Below are positions 61,524-64,000 of a stretch of 64,000 nucleotides of DNA, piece by piece (the stretch's first letter is position 1; each line of letters opens with the position of its first letter). Location: the NCBI RefSeq assembly GCF_965363235.1, contig NC_134838.1:12990441-13054440 (forward strand), in the 5' to 3' direction. Below the pieces are notes generated by a model, which worked only from the letters and a program-made list of their open reading frames with translations, was not told the origin of the DNA and made no database searches. A program made the position numbers and the translations under genes. This stretch comes from Mytilus galloprovincialis. Lineage: Eukaryota > Mollusca > Bivalvia > Mytilida > Mytilidae.

Positions 61524-64000
61524 ATGGCAGAAGAAGAGATATATAACCGTGTCGACAGCAGTTTTAGTAAAGAAACTATATTACATAAATCTATCAAAGA
61601 TACTCGACCAGATCTTCTTCAGTGCTGGTTCGCCTCTCAAAATTGGGATGATGTTAATACCGGTAATAGATGGAGCCAAACTCCCCTTCATTATGCTGCA
61701 ATAAAAACAAACACATATGTCCTAGAAGTACTCCTACAGGTACCTAGAGTTGATGTCACGAAGCAAGATTTAAATGGATACAATGTTTTACACAGTTTAA
61801 TTTACAACATTGTTGCTATAGACGATTGGCAAAGAACTATTCAAGTCCTACTAAGTTTAGGAATTGATATAAATCAACAAACTAAGCATGGATATTCCAT
61901 ACTGCATTTAGCAAGCAGAAATACTATCCCTCCACGTGTCCTCCGGTTTATACTCGAGTCGTGCGCTGGGTTGAATGTAGCTATGATAAACAAAGATGGG
62001 GAAAATTTCCTTCATTCTTTTGTACACAGTATAAACAAAACAAGCCCTGTGTCGGATGAATTCAAAGATAGATTTGCTCTTCTTGACGACATTGTTAGAG
62101 GGAAAGTATCATGTTGTGCTGAAAAGAATTTGATAACATTGTTGAAACAAAGAGATTTAAATGGTACAACCCCTTTTCTTCTGATAATAAACCATTTCGA
62201 TCGATATCGAAACGTAAATGCCATCAAGGTTTTGCGGAAAATGGCTGTGGCTGGAGGATGCTCAACGATAGCTGACAATCTAGGAAACCATCCAATTCAT
62301 TATGCTATTGCTTGCTTGCGCAAAACACCTATTAAGATGCTACAAATGCTAATTGAAACCGGAGCTGATGCTAATGCTAAGAACATATATGAGCAATCGA
62401 CTGCCCATTTAGTGAGAGTTGATAGCAAAGATTTAACCTTTGAAAGAATCAAATCAATTGTTAATGTAATGAAAACAACAGACATTGATTTTAACGCGTC
62501 TGATAAGTGGGGTTGTTTTCCGTTAATGTATATTAGTGCATTTTACGATTCCGATTGTCTCCCCTTTCTGAATGATATAACTTCAACATCGACCGTTCTA
62601 AATGCAGTAGACAACAGTGGGTCGTCTGCATTGCATTATGCTGCCTACCACGATTCTGGCACTTTTGTCAATTTGTTGATTCAAAATGGCGCAAGAAATG
62701 ACATCAAAGACAAACTAGGAGAATCTCCTATCGAAACAGCTAAACGTCATCTAAGAATAAGTTCAGAGGAAGCTCTTCTTGAAAGCTCAACATCTGAAGA
62801 GCTAAACGACAAAAACCAACAATTTTTGGAAAATTTTAAGTCATTGCAAACATCCAAAAAAATAGAAATGAACATGGACCAATTTGTTGAAGAACTTCTT
62901 AATCACAAATATAGAAATGCCGGAGAAGAAGAGGAACAAATTAATTCCACTATCTGCTTCTTTGTAGAATTACTATGCAAACAAGTCTCAAAATATGACC
63001 CTAGATTTGAAATGACAGTTTTTCAGTCAGGTAGTTCAAAAGAAAAAACAAAAGTAAATGCTCCAGACGAATTTGATTTTGTCCTTTGTTTAGATAAAAT
63101 CAGCGAATTTTGTGACATCGAAGAAAGAAAAAGTACCAAAGAGAGAAAAAGTCCTAGAGAAAAGAAAAGTCACAAACAAAGAAATACTCCCATCGAAAAA
63201 ATGAACAATAATGTATTGAAGGTGAAACTTATTGAAGGCCATAAAGACGTATTAGAATTTTTTGATGAAAATGGAATTTTGATTTCACCGCCAATATTCA
63301 TGTACCTCCACAAATATTTGAATCAAGCCTTACATGATCCCAGTTTATGGAAGAATGATGAACTCCGTAATCTATGTTACGTTTTTGAAATGCCATTCTT
63401 GCAAAAAGACATGAAAACGACAGTGTTTATGGTTCGTCTTCTATGGCTTGGTTGTAAACATAAACAACTCAGGATTAAGATAGACATGGTTCCTGCCATC
63501 AGAAAAACTGCTTGGTGGTCAATTGACCCTTATTCGTTACCAATGATGACTCAAAAGATCCATGATGCTGGCTGTCTGCTTTTACTTGACACAACTTCCG
63601 ATGAGCAATCGTTCACCTCCGAATATCTCAAAGAATTCATAGTGGATACAATTGATCGAATAAGACCAGTACAAACCAATTTACGCGTCTCTACGGCGCC
63701 AGCAGAAGTTTGTCTAATGGAAACTTTCCCTCAAATAGTACGCGATAGTTACGCGCTTGCGAAGCTTTTCGTTGACATCTGCAATGTAACTGACATAAGT
63801 AGCTATATGCTGAAAAACTGCACATTTCATGTATTACAAGAACTTCGATGGAATCCTAATATGCCAGATGACATTTCTAAATTACCATCCCTTATGGAGC
63901 TTACAGTGCAGATATTCATGAAGCTTTTAGCCTTCAACAAAACATATTTTTTGCCTAGATTTTTCCTACCTGAAGTCAACATTTTTCCTCAAGACCAAGA
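61524..64000 (+). CDS. Ankyrin-repeat plus Mab-21/cGAS-like nucleotidyltransferase (cGLR-type), 3' end beyond window
   Basis: A single open frame runs 825 codons from the ATG at 61524 to the window edge without a stop. The N-terminal half (about residues 45-400) carries degenerate ankyrin repeats; TPLHYAA near 50, SILHLA near 128, HPIHYAI near 255 and SALHYAA near 368 are the clearest. The C-terminal half is a Mab-21-type nucleotidyltransferase: GSS at about 503-505, the acidic pair in DEFDF (E516, D518) and a third acidic residue in KIDMVPAI (D654). In cGAS and cGAS-like receptors these three carboxylates bind metal and make cyclic dinucleotides that signal to STING, so the enzyme may be active (inference). 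A lysine- and arginine-rich stretch, rich in KERKS-type repeats, occupies about residues 533-556 inside the domain. A poly-T tract and AG at 61470-61479 suggest that the coding exon follows a 5'UTR intron. No signal peptide is seen, so it is probably cytosolic. The mirror-image neighbour is fibrinogen gene B. Confidence 0.85.
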   Translation, partial: MAEEEIYNRVDSSFSKETILHKSIKDTRPDLLQCWFASQNWDDVNTGNRWSQTPLHYAAIKTNTYVLEVLLQVPRVDVTKQDLNGYNVLHSLIYNIVAIDDWQRTIQVLLSLGIDINQQTKHGYSILHLASRNTIPPRVLRFILESCAGLNVAMINKDGENFLHSFVHSINKTSPVSDEFKDRFALLDDIVRGKVSCCAEKNLITLLKQRDLNGTTPFLLIINHFDRYRNVNAIKVLRKMAVAGGCSTIADNLGNHPIHYAIACLRKTPIKMLQMLIETGADANAKNIYEQSTAHLVRVDSKDLTFERIKSIVNVMKTTDIDFNASDKWGCFPLMYISAFYDSDCLPFLNDITSTSTVLNAVDNSGSSALHYAAYHDSGTFVNLLIQNGARNDIKDKLGESPIETAKRHLRISSEEALLESSTSEELNDKNQQFLENFKSLQTSKKIEMNMDQFVEELLNHKYRNAGEEEEQINSTICFFVELLCKQVSKYDPRFEMTVFQSGSSKEKTKVNAPDEFDFVLCLDKISEFCDIEERKSTKERKSPREKKSHKQRNTPIEKMNNNVLKVKLIEGHKDVLEFFDENGILISPPIFMYLHKYLNQALHDPSLWKNDELRNLCYVFEMPFLQKDMKTTVFMVRLLWLGCKHKQLRIKIDMVPAIRKTAWWSIDPYSLPMMTQKIHDAGCLLLLDTTSDEQSFTSEYLKEFIVDTIDRIRPVQTNLRVSTAPAEVCLMETFPQIVRDSYALAKLFVDICNVTDISSYMLKNCTFHVLQELRWNPNMPDDISKLPSLMELTVQIFMKLLAFNKTYFLPRFFLPEVNIFPQDQ

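Overview
This is a eukaryotic, A+T-rich, repeat-laden stretch with small exons, long introns and no bacterial-type operons. The domain content and the dispersed repeat families point to a bivalve mollusc, most probably a mussel (Mytilus or a close relative). The species is inferred from recognition, not from a search. The content is a tandemly duplicated innate-immunity-type gene pair in the right half, and mostly transposable elements with scattered gene remnants in the left half.

Layout. 0-4 kb: a Penelope-like retroelement (family A) is split by a second one (family B) that carries a 463-codon reverse transcriptase. 5.4-6.4 kb: the first two exons of a minus-strand secreted protein. 7-13 kb: dispersed repeats, including a 188-bp near-identical direct repeat beside a (TA)n tract. 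13.3-21.9 kb: three minus-strand exons that look like a decayed IAP-type gene (BIR then UBA). 18.5-21.05 kb: a LINE 3' end, interrupted by a 1.57-kb inverted-repeat element that itself holds a self-complementary foldback. 22.4-30.2 kb: further Penelope-like fragments, two MITE-like elements and anonymous sequence.

30.3-41.6 kb (gene A) and 49.3-58.5 kb (gene B) are two minus-strand, nine-exon genes. Each encodes a signal peptide, a Ly6/uPAR (LU, three-finger) domain and a C-terminal fibrinogen-related domain. All eight intron phases and most exon lengths are identical, so they are tandem paralogues. Next to the 5' end of each, in divergent orientation, lies an ankyrin-repeat plus Mab-21/cGAS-like nucleotidyltransferase gene. 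The copy beside B (61,524 to the window end) is open for at least 825 codons and keeps the three acidic catalytic residues. The copy beside A (46.63-48.2 kb) is a pseudogene with a large internal loss and a retroelement fragment in its place. The duplicated unit is therefore a head-to-head pair: a secreted LU-fibrinogen lectin-like protein and an intracellular cyclic-nucleotide-synthase-like receptor.

Later insertions explain most of the spacing differences between the two units. A 2.3-kb foldback element made of about 170-bp repeats sits in intron 1 of gene A. A 2.9-kb inverted-repeat element lies between gene A and its Mab-21 pseudogene. An inverted orphan copy of the last fibrinogen exon lies in the last intron of gene A.

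No tRNA, rRNA or CRISPR array was recognised. All splice sites and gene models were read by eye and are unconfirmed by transcripts.
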